Positions 13,701 to 27,956 of a stretch of DNA of 64,000 bases are shown here, piece by piece. Made by a program: the position numbers and the translations under genes. Where the stretch lies: positions 248,001 to 312,000 of the forward strand of contig CM030725.1 of assembly GCA_018127085.1 (NCBI GenBank), read 5' to 3'. The DNA comes from Pneumocystis sp. 'macacae'. Its lineage: Eukaryota; Ascomycota; Pneumocystomycetes; Pneumocystales; Pneumocystaceae. Numbering within the stretch: the first letter of the stretch is position 1; every line of letters starts with the position of its first letter. The notes under the pieces were generated by a model. The model did not search any database and was not told the origin of the DNA. It saw only the letters and a list, made by a program, of their open reading frames with translations.

Positions 13701-16700
13701 AATATTTTCTGCTATTAATAGAGAGTATTTACCTCTTGTTTCTTCACTTCAACAACAAACTGGAGCAACTGGAAATAATTCAAATGCAACCTCATTTGCA
13801 TATAGAGGCTATCATGAAACTGCATGGATAATTAATAGATTTGCTCATGTTTCTCGAAAACATCAATTAGCAGATGTATGTATAAATCAACTTACAAAAA
13901 TATATACACTACCAAATATTGAAATCCAAGAAGCCTTTCTTAAATTAAGAGAACAAGCAAAATGTCATTATCAAAACAATAATGAACTAACTATGGGATT
14001 AGAAGTAATAAGTAATACGAATTTAATGTATTTTGGACAACAGCAAAAGGCAGAATTTTTTACGTTAAAAGGAATGTTTTTAGCTAAATTAAAGTTAAAT
14101 GATGATGCAAACCAAGCATTTGCTACTGCTGTTCAAATCGATCTTACTTTATCTAAAGCATGGGCAGAATGGGGACAATATAATGATAGGTTATTTAAAG
14201 AAAATCCTCGAGAAATTACAGCAGCAAGTAATGCTATAAGCTGTTACTTGCAAGCAGCAGGTTTACTAAAAAACGGAAAAGCAAGGAAAGTTTTAAGTCG
14301 GGTATTATGGTTGTTAAGTTTAGATGATAGTTCTGGTGCAATTTCGAAAGCATTTGATTCATATAAAGGTGATATATCTGTTTGGAATTGGATTACTTTT
14401 ATACCTCAATTGCTTACATCATTATCTCATAAGGAAGCACGTCATGTTAGAAAAATTTTGGTTCGTATTGCAAAAACATATCCTCAAGTCAAGTTTAATT
14501 TTATAATTTATATTTTTATTAATATTTCTTAGGCATTATATTTCCAACTTAGAACTACAAAAGAAGATTATACTATTATTAAAAAACAGGCATTTGCAGC
14601 TGCTCAGTCAGCTTCAAAAAATAATTCTGTTTCGTCATATAATCAAACTAATTTAATAAAACAAGGGAACGTACAAGATCAATTTAAAACTATCAATGAA
14701 ACAGATACGAAACAAAGTCCTCAAATATTCCCTTTTCCTAATACAAAAACTGAAAATAGTATGTATTATTAACAAGTAATTAAAGTTATCTAATTCTTTA
14801 GACATTTTAGCATCTAGCAATATTACTCCAAATCTTCAACAACTACCTAATTTTCACCAGAATCAGCAAATTCAATTTCAAAATCGTCAGCCATGGGAAT
14901 ATGTTGATGAAATTATGTCAATTTTGAAAACAGCTTATCCTTTACTTGCACTTTCTATGGAAACCATGGTTGATCAAATACAACAACGTTTTAAATGTAC
15001 TCCAGATGAAGATGCATATCGTTTAATTGTTGCCTTACTTAATGACGGAATACAAGTATCTAGACAAAAATTATTATTTTTTATTAATAGAAATAGTATA
15101 TTGGAAGATTAGCATCAGTTACAAGCGAAACAAAATTACCTCCAGTTACACAAGCAAATATTACACGGTTCGCTGAAAGTGTGTTACCAGAGAATATTAA
15201 AGTATCTACTATAGATTTTTTTTAATTTAAATAATATAATTTTAGATTGCATTTGAAAATGAATTTATTAAAGAAAAATTAAATTTAAATGATTATATCG
15301 CAAAATTAAGGAAGTGGAGAGATAATTTTGAAAATATTTTAGACAAAAGACCTGGGCATCAACCTTTGGAACAATGTAGTCTTTATCTCAGTGAATTTCA
15401 ATATCAAAAATTTGATGAGGTAGAAGTTCCTGGTCAGTATTTACAGGTAAATGATATTTAAAAAGTAGAATTCTGTAATTAATTTTGTTTAGCACAAAGA
15501 AAATAATAATGATTTTGCACGTATTGATCGTTTTATGACAACATTGGATGTGATAAGAGGGCATGGAATATGCTATAAAAGATTAACTATCAGGAGTTAT
15601 GATGGTGATATTTATCCATTTGCAGTGCAGTATCCAGCTGCTAGACACTGTCGCAGAGAAGAAAGGATTATGCAGTTATTTCGTATACTATCTGGGTTAG
15701 ATATATATATTATGATTAACTATATTTACTTTGTATAGTGTTTTATTGAGAAAGAAAGAGACTAGACGAAGAAACATAACTTTTACGCTTCCTATAGCAA
15801 TACCTATTGCTCCTCATATTAGGATTGTAGAAGATGACCCTTCTGGAATTTCTTTACAAGGAATATATGAAGAGTATTGTCGTCGGCACAATATGCATAA
15901 AGATGAACCTTTAGAATATTTTGCATCAAAATTAAACTCTCATGGACTTCGATCTTTAAATGTAAATTTTATTTTAATTTAAATTATATTTTTTTAATTG
16001 TTTAAAAGAAAGAAGATATTATTAATCTTAAAGTTGAAATTTTGGCTTCTATTCAAAATAATTTGGTTCCAGATGATATCCTTCTAAAAGTAAGTAAAAT
16101 TTTATTTTTATTTTATTATTTAATATGATAAAGTACTTTAAACAGCTATTTTCTACATTTTGTGACTTTTGGAGATTTCGGAAACAATTTACTCTTCAAT
16201 ATTCAGGAATAGCATTTATGACCTATATAATGAATATTAATAATCGTTTTCCAAATAAATTATATATTTCTAGAAGTTCTGGGAATATATGGGGAACAGA
16301 ATTTCTTCCAGGTATTTTTATTTTATTTAAAAATAATATTTGATTTATATATTTTTATAGCAATGGCATCAAATAATCCTGTTTTCCATAATGGAGAAGC
16401 CACTCCTTTTAGATTTACTCCAAATATTCAAACATTCATTACTCCAGTAGGCATTGAAGGAATATTTTCTAGTGCATTAATGGCAATTGCACGTTGTTTA
16501 ACAGAACCGGAGGTAGATTTAATTGTTAAAAATTTTAAAAAATTATTAACATGAAAAGTTCGAGCTTGATCAATATTTAACTATTTTTGTACGAGATGAA
16601 TTAATGTTAGTTATTATATAATGAAGTATTATTTATTAACTGTTTATTTAGTACATGGTTTACTCAACAACATCGTCCTCTAATACAAGAGAGTCAATTT

Positions 16701-16871
16701 CGCGAAAAAGTGATTGGAAATGTTGATTTGGTTGTAAGAAGAGTTTCATCTTTATCTCAAGTTGCACAAGGGAATTTACCTGCTAATCAGACAATAATTG
16801 ATCTAGTATCACATGCAGTTAACCCAAGAGCATTAGCACAAATGGACCAATTATGGGCAGCATGGCTTTAA
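4729..16871 (+). CDS. TRA1: SAGA/NuA4 scaffold subunit TRA1 (TRRAP, PIKK pseudokinase)
   Basis: Huge scaffold of the SAGA and NuA4 acetyltransferase complexes, the surface bound by transcription activators. The chosen ATG at 4729 follows an in-frame stop at 4723. The first 49-nt intron is 4793-4841. About 20 introns cluster at the two ends (4793-6679 and 14488-16660), while one exon, 6680-14487, is 7,808 nt long. The predicted protein is about 3,750-3,800 residues, close to yeast Tra1. Order: HEAT repeats, FAT domain (roughly the last third of the large exon and beyond), a kinase-like domain, then a FATC tail ending QLWAAWL. The kinase fold is degenerate: the catalytic-loop position reads [13 protein letters not shown] rather than a DRH motif, and the DFG position reads GTE, as expected for TRA1 and unlike TOR or ATM. 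Its 3' end converges on ADE6, 177 nt away. Confidence 0.95.
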
Positions 16872-17048
16872 TAACAAATTTTTAGAAGTATGATATGTAA
16901 ATAATATTTTCTGGTATATACTATTATAGAATTTTATTCATGTGCATATATTATTACTAATAATCTTGAATTTTTTTAATTAATTTTTTTGACATCTAAT
17001 TTATCCCTAATATTAAGATTAAAATATTTTTTGCATATTTGACTGTAT

Positions 17049-20000
17049 TCAACCAACCCAACGACGTACTGATCTAAACATTTGAATCCATGGACCCCAT
17101 TCTCCCCATTCTGTAGCCTGATCTGCTGGATAATAACTATTTGAACTTTTTTTAATAACTCTTTCAGGATGTGGCATAAGTGCAAGGACTCTACCATCAA
17201 TAGATTTTATACCAGCAATGCTATATGGACTTCCATTTGGATTGTATGGATATTTATCTGTTATTTTTCCATAATTATCTACATATTCAAGTGCTGTTAA
17301 TTTCTTATCAAAAAATATTTTACAATGTTCAGAACTATTAAAGTGTGCACGTCCTTCTCCATGTGCAACAGGAATTGGAATAATTGAACCTTCCATATCA
17401 GAGAAAAATACTGAAGAAGTAACATGTATATTATCACTTTTTGTAATTTTTACTGATATAAACCTTGATTCATATTGTTCTGACTTATTGTATATAAAAT
17501 CAGGCCAACATTCTGCACCTGGTATAAGTTCTTTGAGTTTACTTAAAAATTGACATCCATTGCATATTCCTAAAGCAAATGTGTCTTTACGTAATGAAAA
17601 AAAGTCATAGAATGATTTTCGAGTATCTGAATGAAAAAGAACTGATTTTGCCCATCCAGCACCACCTCCAAAAACATCTCCATATGAAAATCCACCACAT
17701 GCAGAGAATCCTATGAATTTATTTAAATCAACTTCCTTATTTATTAATTCACTCATATGAACATCTACAGCAGTAAACCCAGAACATTCAAACGCATATG
17801 CCATTTCATAATACCCATTAACCCCTTGCTCACGAAGAATAGCAACCTTAGGTCGATGTGATAATAGGTTGGATGGAATGTATATATTTTTCATTGAATA
17901 TGTTAGCGAGAAATTCAGCCCTGGATCAAAATCATCAATAATATTTTCAAATTCTTCTTTAGCACATTGAGAATTGTCTCTTAAAGATTGTATATTATAT
18001 GAGGTACTGGACCATATTTGTTGTAGTTTTCCTCTTGACGACTTATAAATTTCATATCCGAAATGCTCAATTGATATTATTTGCAAGTTTTCGTTTTGTA
18101 TGTAGCCAATAGTGTAAATATTATTAATATCAAAATTCCTAGATAAAAAATATTTTTTAAATTTTTCCAAATCGACTTTTCTAATTTGAAATAAGCCACC
18201 AAGTTCTTCATTAAAAAGTATGTTAATATAATCTTGTTCTGACATATTTTCATCACACAAATCATCTAAAATTAATTTTATTCCAACTCTTCCAGCAAAT
18301 GACATTTCTACTGCAGCAGTAAAAATCCCTCCATCTGATTTATCGTGATATGCAAGCACAATATCATCATTGTGCAAATCTTTAATTATTTCTAAATATA
18401 ATTTAAAATATTTTACATCTACAATATCAGGAACTTCATTTCCAATCTGAGAAAACACTTGAGCTACAGCTGATCCTCCCATTCTCTTTTTTTTTTTTGC
18501 CAAATCTATAAATATTAATATAGTTTCTCCTATTCCTTTTTCTGTTTTTCTTCTTAATTGAGGTGTCCATGTCTTTTTAACGTCTTTAACCAAAGAAAAA
18601 GCTGAAATAACAACAGAAAGAGGTGCAGTTACTTCTCTGTTTATTCCTTCATTTTTCCACTTCATTTTCATTGATAAAGAATCTTTTCCAACAGGGATAC
18701 TTATTCCAAGTTGAGGACATAAATCATTGCCAATTGCTTCAACTGCTTCATATAAAGCAGCACCTTGACCTTTATGAGTATGAGATGCCATCCAATTAGC
18801 ACTTAAAGAAATTTTTTCAACTTCTACTATATCAGATGCACATATATTTGTCAAAGATTCGGCAACAGCCATTCTAGCTGAAGCAGAAGGAGATATTATA
18901 GATATAGTAGGTCTTTCTCCAATTGAAAATGCTTCTCCATAATCATTTGTATCACTAATTGAAGATAAAACAACTGCAACATCTGATACGGGAATTTGCC
19001 ATGGACCAACCATTTGATCACGGGAAACAAGCCCAGTAACTGTTCTGTCTCCAATTGTAATCAAAAATGACTTAGATCCTACAGAAGGGAGCATAAGGAC
19101 ACGTTTTATAGCTTCTTTTAACGTTGAAAAATTCTTATTTGTTTCATTTTTAGACAAAGCAAATTCTGATAATAGAAATTTTTCTGATGAATCCACTTTA
19201 AATGATTTTGGTAAATTTTCGAATAATGCTGACATTGGAAAATCAATAATTGAATTAAATAATCTATCTTTTAATATAAGATTTCTTTTTTTAGTAGTCT
19301 GTCCCACAATAGCAATTGGACAACGTTCTCTTTCTGCAATAGATTTTAAAATATCTATATTTTCAGGTAATATGGAAATAATATATCTTTCTTGTGCTTC
19401 ACAACACCATAACTCCATTGGAGACATCCCAGGATCATCAGTGGGTATTTCACGCAGTTCAATTTCTGCACCTAGATGAGCATTGTAAAGCAATTCTGGA
19501 AATGCATTAGACAATCCTCCAGCACCTACATCATGAATAGTTTGTATAGGGTTTTTTAAATTCAAAGAAGTGCATGTATCAATTACCATTTGAGCTCTTC
19601 TTTGCATTTCTGGATTTCCTCTTTGCACTGAAGAAAAATCTAATTCTTCAGAACAGTCACCAGAATTTGAACTTGAAACAGTTCCTCCACCAAGACCTAT
19701 AAGCATTGAAGGTCCCCCTAATATTACTAACATTGCACCTGGTGTCACTTTGCCTTTTATAGCATGTATATTTTTAACTGTTCCTATTCCTCCAGAAATC
19801 ATAATAGGTTTATGATATCCCCAAAATTCATTTTTTCCATTAATATTACATATTTTAGTAGTAAAAGTTCGAAAATATCCTAAAATAGATGGACGTCCAA
19901 ATTCATTATTAAAGGATGCACTTCCTATTGGAGCATTAAGAATAATTTCTAATGCAGATGCAATATGATTTGGTTTTCCGATATCAAGTTCCCATGGCTG

Positions 20001-21146
20001 ACGAAAATTCGGTATTAATAAATCAGAAACACTAAATCCTGTCAATCCTGCTTTAGGTTTAGAACCTTGTCCAACAGATCCTTCATCTCTTATTTCTCCA
20101 CCAGAACCTGTAGATGCACCAGGAAAGGGTGATATAGCTGTAGGGTGATTATGCGTTTCTACTTTTATCAAAAAGTGTATTAATTCGTTATTTTGTTTCC
20201 AAATTTTTGTTTTAAAATCAGGATAAAAATTAGAAATTTCACGTCCTATTAAAACAGCTGCATTATCAGAGTAAGCTGAAATCGTATTATGAGGACTTTT
20301 CACATGAGTATTTCGAATCATAGAAAATAAAGAATGTGGTTTTTGAATATTATTAATATTCCAAGTAGTATTAAAAACTTTATGACGACAATGTTCAGAA
20401 TTAATTTGTCCAAACATAAATAATTCAATATCATATGGATTTCTTGATTCTAAAAGCTTATTTTTTCCAGAAAAAACATTCATAAGATATAAAAGTTCAT
20501 CTTGTGTAAGAGCTAAATTATATTTTTTATTAACATTTTCAAAATTAATCAATGCCTCTTCTTCTGAAACTTTAGGATATCCAATAGGGATTTCCAAAAA
20601 TGAAAGAGATTCATGGTTCTTAAAAAAAACATCTTCTGTAGGAAACACATAGTCAATTCTTTGTATCATTCGATCATATAAATGCGAAGAAAACTCAGAT
20701 AATCTAGGTATTAATGACTTCTTATCATTTGTTAAAATATAAAAAATAAGACCTCTTTCAATCCTCTTAATATATTTTCCAAATCCACAGACATGTGCGA
20801 TACTTGTAGCCTTAGAAGACCATGGTGATATGGTACCTGTTCGTGGAAGCACAATAAATGCATTGTCTGGTAATTTAGATTGAGAAACAAAAAATACAAG
20901 TGTCTTTATATTTGGATCGTTTCTGTTTATTTGAATTCCATATTCCAAAAGATTGTTAATAGAAAAATAAATAGAGTCAGAAAATTGTTCATCTGTATTT
21001 AACCATATGAAATGTATATAAATACTATAAATACCTGTGCAAAAACTTGTACTTAAATGATTTTTAAAAAGAGAAGCATTAATTTTATCTTTTAAAGAGT
21101 TTAATCGAAAATTAGATAAACCATTTAACCCAAGTGATATTAACAT
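17049..21146 (-). CDS. ADE6: Phosphoribosylformylglycinamidine synthase (FGAM synthase)
   Basis: Fourth step of de novo purine synthesis: converts FGAR, glutamine and ATP to FGAM in the cytosol. It is a single uninterrupted exon of 1,365 codons, the usual size for the large eukaryotic/gamma-proteobacterial PurL type. Visible parts, in order: the N-terminal domain; the linker; the first synthetase half with [15 protein letters not shown] (about residue 330) and [10 protein letters not shown]; a second half with [11 protein letters not shown]; and a C-terminal glutamine amidotransferase. The amidotransferase nucleophile lies in [11 protein letters not shown] (about residue 1195), and its His/Glu pair lies in ALMPHPERV (about 1325). 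It ends in [11 protein letters not shown]. pombe calls this gene ade3 and S. cerevisiae ADE6. The lack of introns contrasts with most neighbours. It converges on TRA1 and is followed upstream by the TFIIIC gene on the same strand. Confidence 0.97.
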   Translation of the reverse strand: MLISLGLNGLSNFRLNSLKDKINASLFKNHLSTSFCTGIYSIYIHFIWLNTDEQFSDSIYFSINNLLEYGIQINRNDPNIKTLVFFVSQSKLPDNAFIVLPRTGTISPWSSKATSIAHVCGFGKYIKRIERGLIFYILTNDKKSLIPRLSEFSSHLYDRMIQRIDYVFPTEDVFFKNHESLSFLEIPIGYPKVSEEEALINFENVNKKYNLALTQDELLYLMNVFSGKNKLLESRNPYDIELFMFGQINSEHCRHKVFNTTWNINNIQKPHSLFSMIRNTHVKSPHNTISAYSDNAAVLIGREISNFYPDFKTKIWKQNNELIHFLIKVETHNHPTAISPFPGASTGSGGEIRDEGSVGQGSKPKAGLTGFSVSDLLIPNFRQPWELDIGKPNHIASALEIILNAPIGSASFNNEFGRPSILGYFRTFTTKICNINGKNEFWGYHKPIMISGGIGTVKNIHAIKGKVTPGAMLVILGGPSMLIGLGGGTVSSSNSGDCSEELDFSSVQRGNPEMQRRAQMVIDTCTSLNLKNPIQTIHDVGAGGLSNAFPELLYNAHLGAEIELREIPTDDPGMSPMELWCCEAQERYIISILPENIDILKSIAERERCPIAIVGQTTKKRNLILKDRLFNSIIDFPMSALFENLPKSFKVDSSEKFLLSEFALSKNETNKNFSTLKEAIKRVLMLPSVGSKSFLITIGDRTVTGLVSRDQMVGPWQIPVSDVAVVLSSISDTNDYGEAFSIGERPTISIISPSASARMAVAESLTNICASDIVEVEKISLSANWMASHTHKGQGAALYEAVEAIGNDLCPQLGISIPVGKDSLSMKMKWKNEGINREVTAPLSVVISAFSLVKDVKKTWTPQLRRKTEKGIGETILIFIDLAKKKKRMGGSAVAQVFSQIGNEVPDIVDVKYFKLYLEIIKDLHNDDIVLAYHDKSDGGIFTAAVEMSFAGRVGIKLILDDLCDENMSEQDYINILFNEELGGLFQIRKVDLEKFKKYFLSRNFDINNIYTIGYIQNENLQIISIEHFGYEIYKSSRGKLQQIWSSTSYNIQSLRDNSQCAKEEFENIIDDFDPGLNFSLTYSMKNIYIPSNLLSHRPKVAILREQGVNGYYEMAYAFECSGFTAVDVHMSELINKEVDLNKFIGFSACGGFSYGDVFGGGAGWAKSVLFHSDTRKSFYDFFSLRKDTFALGICNGCQFLSKLKELIPGAECWPDFIYNKSEQYESRFISVKITKSDNIHVTSSVFFSDMEGSIIPIPVAHGEGRAHFNSSEHCKIFFDKKLTALEYVDNYGKITDKYPYNPNGSPYSIAGIKSIDGRVLALMPHPERVIKKSSNSYYPADQATEWGEWGPWIQMFRSVRRWVG

Positions 21147-21392
21147 TAAAATTTTATATTTTGAAAAATCCTTAGGATTTAACTTTACAATAATAAAAAC
21201 CTAAAATAATAATAAACAACCAAAAAAGCTTTTAAAATTATATTTTATATAAATGCTATTTATATTTATAATATAAAATAAAGATATTTTTATATATATA
21301 TGAAAATATTTTACTAAATATTAAATATAAATATATAATAAGATATGTTTTTACTAGAACTCATTTAAAATAATTTGTTCATTTCTAAATAA

Positions 21393-23144
21393 TTAATCAT
21401 CACCAAATATATCATCAAACGTATCATCTTCATTATCATAAAAATCATCATCTATACTTATAAGTATAAATTAATAGATACTAAAATGAATTAACCTTGA
21501 AAATTCCCCATTTGTTGAAAAAAATTTTTCATAAGAGCATTAACTCTTGAATCAGGTTCCTTATGAATTACTGAATTATCAAATTTTGTTTTATTAGTTT
21601 CATCTTCAGTAGATGAAGATGAAGATACATCATTTGATCGTTCCAATATTTTTACAAATTCAATATCAGATGCTATTCTTCCTTCAGATAATGCTTTGAA
21701 TTTTTGTTTCATGATAAATTTGAACTTATCAAACAAAGTAGACCTAAACCAGCCATTTTTAAACTTAACACGTCAAAATTGTGAACAGTATATACATATA
21801 TATTACATACGTTGACTTTAATTCTTAATGGAATTTTGTTCAATAATTGTACAAGTAAGCAATCTGTTATATCTAAAATTTGAAAAATTCTTGTTTGTTG
21901 ATATAATGTTTGCCCTGTAAATATTGGAGAATTACGTTCTTCTCTAATAAAATTAATATATATATCTATATTTTTATAAATATCAGACTTTTCTTCAGGA
22001 GAAATATTTATATTGTTTAAATTTTCCGATGGCCTATATGTAAATGAAACAGTTTGAAAAAAACGATATTTTTGATCAGTACGAGGATCTATTCCATACT
22101 TTACATATGTATCTCTCCAAGGACCTGATCTCCAATGATATGCAATATATGCCAATGCGTATTTCAGATATACAGACATTTCAGGGTCTTTTTCGTTAAC
22201 TTTATACAAAATTGCTCTACGTGTCCAAATTGGACGCTCTTCAAATAATGTTTTTAGTAGATTTAAAATATTTTGTATATTTTGCTCAGGTACATTAGGA
22301 AGTTTGATATGAGGTTCCTTAGGAATGGTTTCTGTTTCCCATGAAACTGAAATAGACCATATCTTAGGTGCTTTCGATTTATTAACAAGTCTAAGTTTAC
22401 TATCTCTCTGTACTTCGACTAAACTTGGATTTTGTCGATACCTAAAAAATTAGTATGAAAACAGAATTTATAATATTAGAACCAATAGTTATGTGGAATT
22501 TTTGTTCTTGAAAATACTGAAGGGACAGGAAGATCAAGATTTTCCAGATCATCTTTTTCTTGCGATATTGAAAAAAGATCAAGAGAGTCAACTACAAAAA
22601 ATTAGCTTTAAAATAAAAGCCTTATATAAACAAATACATTCAAGGGGTACAATGCTTGCATTCCACATTTTAACAAAGGGAGATGCGTGCGTATTATATT
22701 GAAGATCAAACATATCTGCAAAACTAAGATCACCATATTACCAATTTATTTACTCATACCACGAAATCTGTACGTTTTTTTAATGATCCCTAAGACTTTA
22801 TACTCTTTAAATGCAGATGGATGAAATGTATTTATTTCTTTTTCTTGCTCTTTTTTTACCTGTAACAACAAATTATGCACTTTTATTGGACGTGCTTGAA
22901 TAGGATGTTCAAATGGATTTTTTGGACACCATCTTAGCTCAAGATAATTTTTTCCTTCAGAATCTTCTTTCTAGCTTTTATTAAATCCCTTTTTATTTTT
23001 CTTTTTTAAAAAAACCTGTAAACATGCATGACGTAAAGCTTCAATACCTCCTAGAGTTTCTAAACATTGTTTATAATTAATAACCTTTCCCGGGTATTCA
23101 ATAGAGACAAATTCTTTATAAATATTTTCTGAATTATCAATCAT
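21393..23144 (-). CDS. TFC1: TFIIIC subunit 5 (tau95 / Sfc1)
   Basis: DNA-binding subunit of TFIIIC that contacts the A box of tRNA genes and recruits TFIIIB for RNA polymerase III. The N-terminal exon starts at 23144 and reads EFVSIEYPGKVINYKQCLETLGG, a family hallmark (shown in parts: SIEYPG, LETLGG). After a 45-nt intron comes LELRWCPKNPFEHPI, then KTYRFR joined to DMFDLQYN. The central block has IWTRRAIL and the signature SGPWRDTYVKYGIDPR followed by KYRFFQT (22100-22150). The next exon gives NGWFRSTLFDKFK. The end is a short acidic exon, DDDFYDNEDDTFDDIFGDD, typical of tau95, with the stop at 21393-21395. The 3' end faces the ADE6 promoter, 246 nt away. Divergent from the B56 gene at 23436. 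Confidence 0.92.
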
Positions 23145-23435
23145 TTAGTCTTTAATCAAGAATTACATTTTTTTTAATTTGATGATGGTATACTGAGATT
23201 TTTGTTTCCACGACAACCCATTCTAAGAAACCAATCTTGATCGATGCAATGCATACGTTAAACGTACAAGAAACTTAGGAGTAATAAAAGACTAAAAAGA
23301 AGAATAAAAAGAGAGTAAATAGAATATATTTTAGTTTTCTATAGTCAGGTTTTTTTTTATTAAATATTTCATTTTGAACTAAGGAAAATAGACAAAAATA
23401 ACGTTTTTAAGGGTTCCTTAAAAATTGTTTGTTAT

Positions 23436-25801
23436 ATGACTATAGTTCAAACTGTTAAATCTTATAAGAACTATGAAAGGGTTCAAAAACAGAGTAATAA
23501 TTTCTTAAATAATAGAATTTTTTTTTTTTTTGACATTTTTACAGCTTTCAAGAGCAAAGTCATCTAGTGATTCTAATAAAAGTTCTCAAAATGCAAAAAA
23601 AAAGGATTTAAAAGAGGCATTCGGATTTTTAGATAAAAAATCTGATAAAGGGCTTAAGTTGAAAGATTCTTTTCGTCACCTAGCTCAAACAGCATTTTCA
23701 ATACCTAGTACTCAGACATCGACTACGAATATTCCATTATATATGAGTGCTAGTCCTGTAGTTTATATTATTCTTTATTTTATAAATAAATTCTAATAGA
23801 AAAAAAGCATGTTGTCTCATCAGTCACATCAGAAAGTATTCCTGGGGATCTTACTTTACTTAAGCATGGGACAAAAACAGGGGTTTTTGAAAGATTGCAG
23901 ACAACGCCTAAAGATAGCACTGCTCTAGAAACAATAAAAACACCAAAAAGAAATACATCTTCAAGATTTAGGATATCAACTGAGCGTGAGCTTCAAAAAT
24001 TGCCTTCTTTTCATGGTTGAATATTTAGATATAAATAAAACATTTAAACTAACAAATCCTATAGAAGTCCCTTCAAACAACAGAGAAGATCTTTTCATGA
24101 GGAAGCTCAATCAATGTAATGTTATTTTCGATTTTACTAATGCTTCAATGGATATACGGAGTAAAGAAATCAAAAGAGAAGCGTTGCATGAACTATTGGA
24201 ATATGTAACAAACAATAGAAATGTTATTACTGAACCTATTTATTCTAAAGTGATTGACATGGTACACTTTTTTTATTTTGAAGGAAGACTTATAAGAAAC
24301 AGTTTTCAACAAATTTATTTCGTCCTATTCCTCCTCCTGTAAATACGTATGGAGAATGCTATGATCCAGAGGAAGATGATCCAGTTTTGGAAGTGGCATG
24401 GCCCCATCTTCAAATGGTTTATGAATTTTTTCTTCGGTTTATAGAATCACCTGATTTTAATACTAATCTTGCAAAATCATATATTGATCATCATTTTATA
24501 CTTCAAGTATTCCTTAATTAGCTATTTTAGTTATTTTCTAATATATGAAAGCTGCTTGAACTTTTCGATAGTGAAGATCCTCGAGAAAGAGATCTTCTTA
24601 AAACTACTCTTCATAGAATTTATGGAAAATTTCTTACTTTACGATCTTTTATTAGAAAATCTATCAACAATGTCTTTTTTCAATTTATTTATGAAAGTGA
24701 ACGATTTAATGGAATTGCAGAGTTATTGGAAATACTAGGAAGGTATACAATATTTTTTACTTTAAATAATTAGATTAATTTTAAAGTATTATTAATGGGT
24801 TTGCTCTCCCGTTAAAAGATGAGCATAAATCATTTTTGATGCGTGTATTGTTACCGTTACATAAAGTCAAATCTATTTCTATGTATCATCCTCAATTATC
24901 ATATTGTGTTGTACAGTTTTTAGAAAAAGATCCTAGTTTAACTGAAGAAGTATAAAACATAAATATATTTTATGAATTCTTAATACTTAAGGTTATTCTT
25001 GGTCTTCTTCGATTTTGGCCGAAAGTAAATAGTACAAAAGAGGTATTATTTTTAAATGAAGTAGAAGAAATATTTGAAGTAATGGAACCATCGGAATTTG
25101 TTAAAGTACAAGTTCCCTTATTCCAACAATTATCAAAAGCAATTTCTAGTCAGCATTTTCAGGTAATTTTTTCTTTTTTTCAGAGTTAATTTTTATTTTT
25201 TATAGGTAGCAGAACGAGTTTTGTATTATTGGAATAATGACTATTTTTGTAATTTTGTTAATGACAATATTGATGTTATTCTTCCTATTATTTTTCCTGC
25301 ATTATACGAGAACTCTAAAATGCATTGGAACAGGTAAATTTATCCTTTTTTTTTTTAATTTCATTAACTTTATAATTTCAGAACTATTCATGGAATGATA
25401 TATAATACTATGAAAATGTTTATGGAAATTAATCCTACACTATTTGATGAATGTTATAATGACTATACTTTTTCCCAAGAAGAGGCTGAAATAAAAGATA
25501 AAGAACGAAAGGATATGTGGTTAGCTTTAGAAATTATGAGCAATTCAAAAGAGAAAAACTCGTATGAAAATATAGGAATTCTTTCAAAGAATTTTAGAGG
25601 TTAGTTTATTTTGTTTTTTTTAGAATATATATGAATAATATAGAAACTCGTAGACCACTTGAACAATCGATAGAAAATTTGCGTTTAGATGATCATAAAT
25701 ATACACAGGACACATCTATTGTAAAGCCAACAAGAATTGATACTGAGGTTTATTATTTAGACTTTAGATTTGACGAAACTAACTGCATATTAGACAGATA
25801 A
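23436..25801 (+). CDS. RTS1: PP2A regulatory subunit B56 (Rts1/Par1)
   Basis: Regulatory B56 subunit that directs protein phosphatase 2A to mitotic, septation and stress targets. The start is taken as the ATG at 23436; the first exon is short and joins to [16 protein letters not shown] Ser/Thr/Lys-rich N-terminal arm precedes the HEAT-like B56 core, which begins around 24170 ([14 protein letters not shown]) and runs through [69 protein letters not shown] and [18 protein letters not shown] to [12 protein letters not shown]. About ten short introns cut the gene, leaving roughly 620 residues. The C-terminal tail after MWLALE is short and ends at 25801. The exact donor near 23757 is uncertain because the reading phase allows more than one choice. 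It converges on RPD3 (211 nt). Confidence 0.92.
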
Positions 25802-26012
25802 CAACCAGATTAACACAGATATAAAACATTTTCCTTAATTCTTAATACTATAAATAAAATCTCTTGTTTATTAAGATTAATTTTAATTTATTGTACCAAA
25901 GACCTAATGTTTAAATTACTAAAACTATATATCTTTATAATTTTGTGTAATATAATTTTATTGAAAGTGATAAATAAAATTCAATTCACTATATTATATA
26001 ATTAAGATTTTT

Positions 26013-27812
26013 TAAATATCAATTTCATCTTCAAATAAAAAATCAGGTGGAGTATGTTGTATTTGTACTGAAGGAGCATGAGATATGTTCCTAAGATTAT
26101 CTATGACTTTTGAACTATGATATAAATGAGCATTTAAGTAGACATGATGGTGACATATTTACGTTATGTTTTCCAAATAAGCTCTTGAATTCTGATTTTC
26201 CATGTTATTTGAAGGTACATTTCTATAAACAAATTAATTTCGAAGGTATTATATCATATTTATATACAATTTGAATTCTGGGCCATAATAATCTAAATAA
26301 GAATTAAATGGGATATCTTGAATGCTTTTTAAATCAATTTTATAATATTTAAAACTTACTTTCATCTAATGTTTCATTAATAAGAACAGCAGTTTCATAA
26401 GTCCAAACACGAGCAACATTCCTAATGGTATATCCTCCTCCACTAAATTTCATGTAAAAAAAAATCAAAATAAAAGTATAAACATACCCTACTGCAATAG
26501 TAGGAAGATTAAAACTCTTAACAAATTTAACACATTCTGCATGACCTAAAATGATATAAAATACAAGATAAACGATTATTTCAATACCTTTCATCGAAAG
26601 ATTAAAGCATCCAAGTCGATCACCTGCAAGAGAATCCGCACCACATTGTAATACGACGACTAAAGATTATAAGTAACCTTTTTAATTAAAAAATAAACTA
26701 ACCATTTGGACGATACCATTCCATAATCTTTCGTATAATCTACAAATGCAGGATTAAAAAATCAAATAATAAGGGACATTTTACTGGTTTAAAAATACTT
26801 TCATAGGATATATCATCAATGCCATCTTTAAGGGGGATATTAACCGAATAATTTTTGCCCTTTCCTATTCCGATATCTTCGATGCATCCAGTTCCAGGAA
26901 AATATTCCCCATATTTATGAAACGAACATGTCATTACTCGATCAGTTGTATAAAACGCTTCCTCCACACCGTCACCATGATGAATATCGATATCAATGTA
27001 AAGAACACGTTGATTATACCTTAATTTATAAGTCTCTATCAACTATAGATAAACGATCTACTTCAACAGTTCTAAAATCGCAAGAACAATGTCATTAATA
27101 TAGCAAAATCCAGATGCCTCTCTCTTTTTTGCATGGTGAAGACCCCCTGACCAGCTTCCATAAGTAAATCATTATACAATATAAAATCATCACTTAATGG
27201 CAATCTCTGAGTCGCCTGTATTAATTTTCTGTGCTGCACAAATAGAACCACCTGCTGAAATCGAACAAAACTCAAACAAACCACTAGAAATATAAAAATA
27301 TGTATAAAATTATTTTTTTTATCTATTACTCAAAAACCGGACAATCTTCTCCAACATTAACTATAAATTTAAGTAGATATCCACTAATTCTATGAAAATA
27401 AATACACCGGGATTGATGTAATGTGAATTTTTCCATTGTATCTGGAGTAACTTTCCATAGAAAATCTACATATTCATCTGTATGACACCTGATTCACTTT
27501 TTAGAGTTTCAAAAAAACTCTTTCTCTTTTACCGAGTCATATCCTTTCGTGTAGCTCTTTTAGGGACCTATATTTTATGTTTTTGCTTAAAAAACTTTTA
27601 AAAATAGTTAAAATTTTATACTCTCATATCTAACTTCTTATAAAGCCCATAACTCAATACCAATGAATGAGTCTATTTTTATAAGATATTTTTTATGTTA
27701 TTTTTACTTTTACCATTCTCATTCTATGTGGTTTCATAGGATGATTTGCTCCATAATGATAGTTTCCAATGTCTGGATCATAGAAATAGGTGACAGATTT
27801 ATGTGTAACCAT
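26013..27812 (-). CDS. RPD3: Class I histone deacetylase (Rpd3/Clr6 type)
   Basis: Zinc-dependent lysine deacetylase, catalytic core of Rpd3L/Rpd3S-like repressor complexes. The start at 27812 gives [15 protein letters not shown] and [10 protein letters not shown]. Further exons give [26 protein letters not shown], the active-site block with SGFCYINDI, then [32 protein letters not shown] and finally [18 protein letters not shown]. The Asp and His zinc/charge-relay residues in DIDIHHGDG are present. The tail reads [14 protein letters not shown] and ends FEDEIDI at 26013. [13 protein letters not shown] and the YYGPEFKL tail fit Rpd3/Clr6 better than Hos2. About ten introns of 40-50 nt. Lies in tandem 144 nt downstream of FAL1. 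Confidence 0.94.
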
Positions 27813-27956
27813 TTTGACTTGTCGAAGAAACGAAATCACGTAAAAGATAAAATAAATGAGATAAAATAAAAAGATAAAAAGTAATGTATAAATAAAACTA
27901 TAAACAAAAAATATGAAAATGTGTTTTATGTTTTATTTTTATAGAAGATGGAAATT

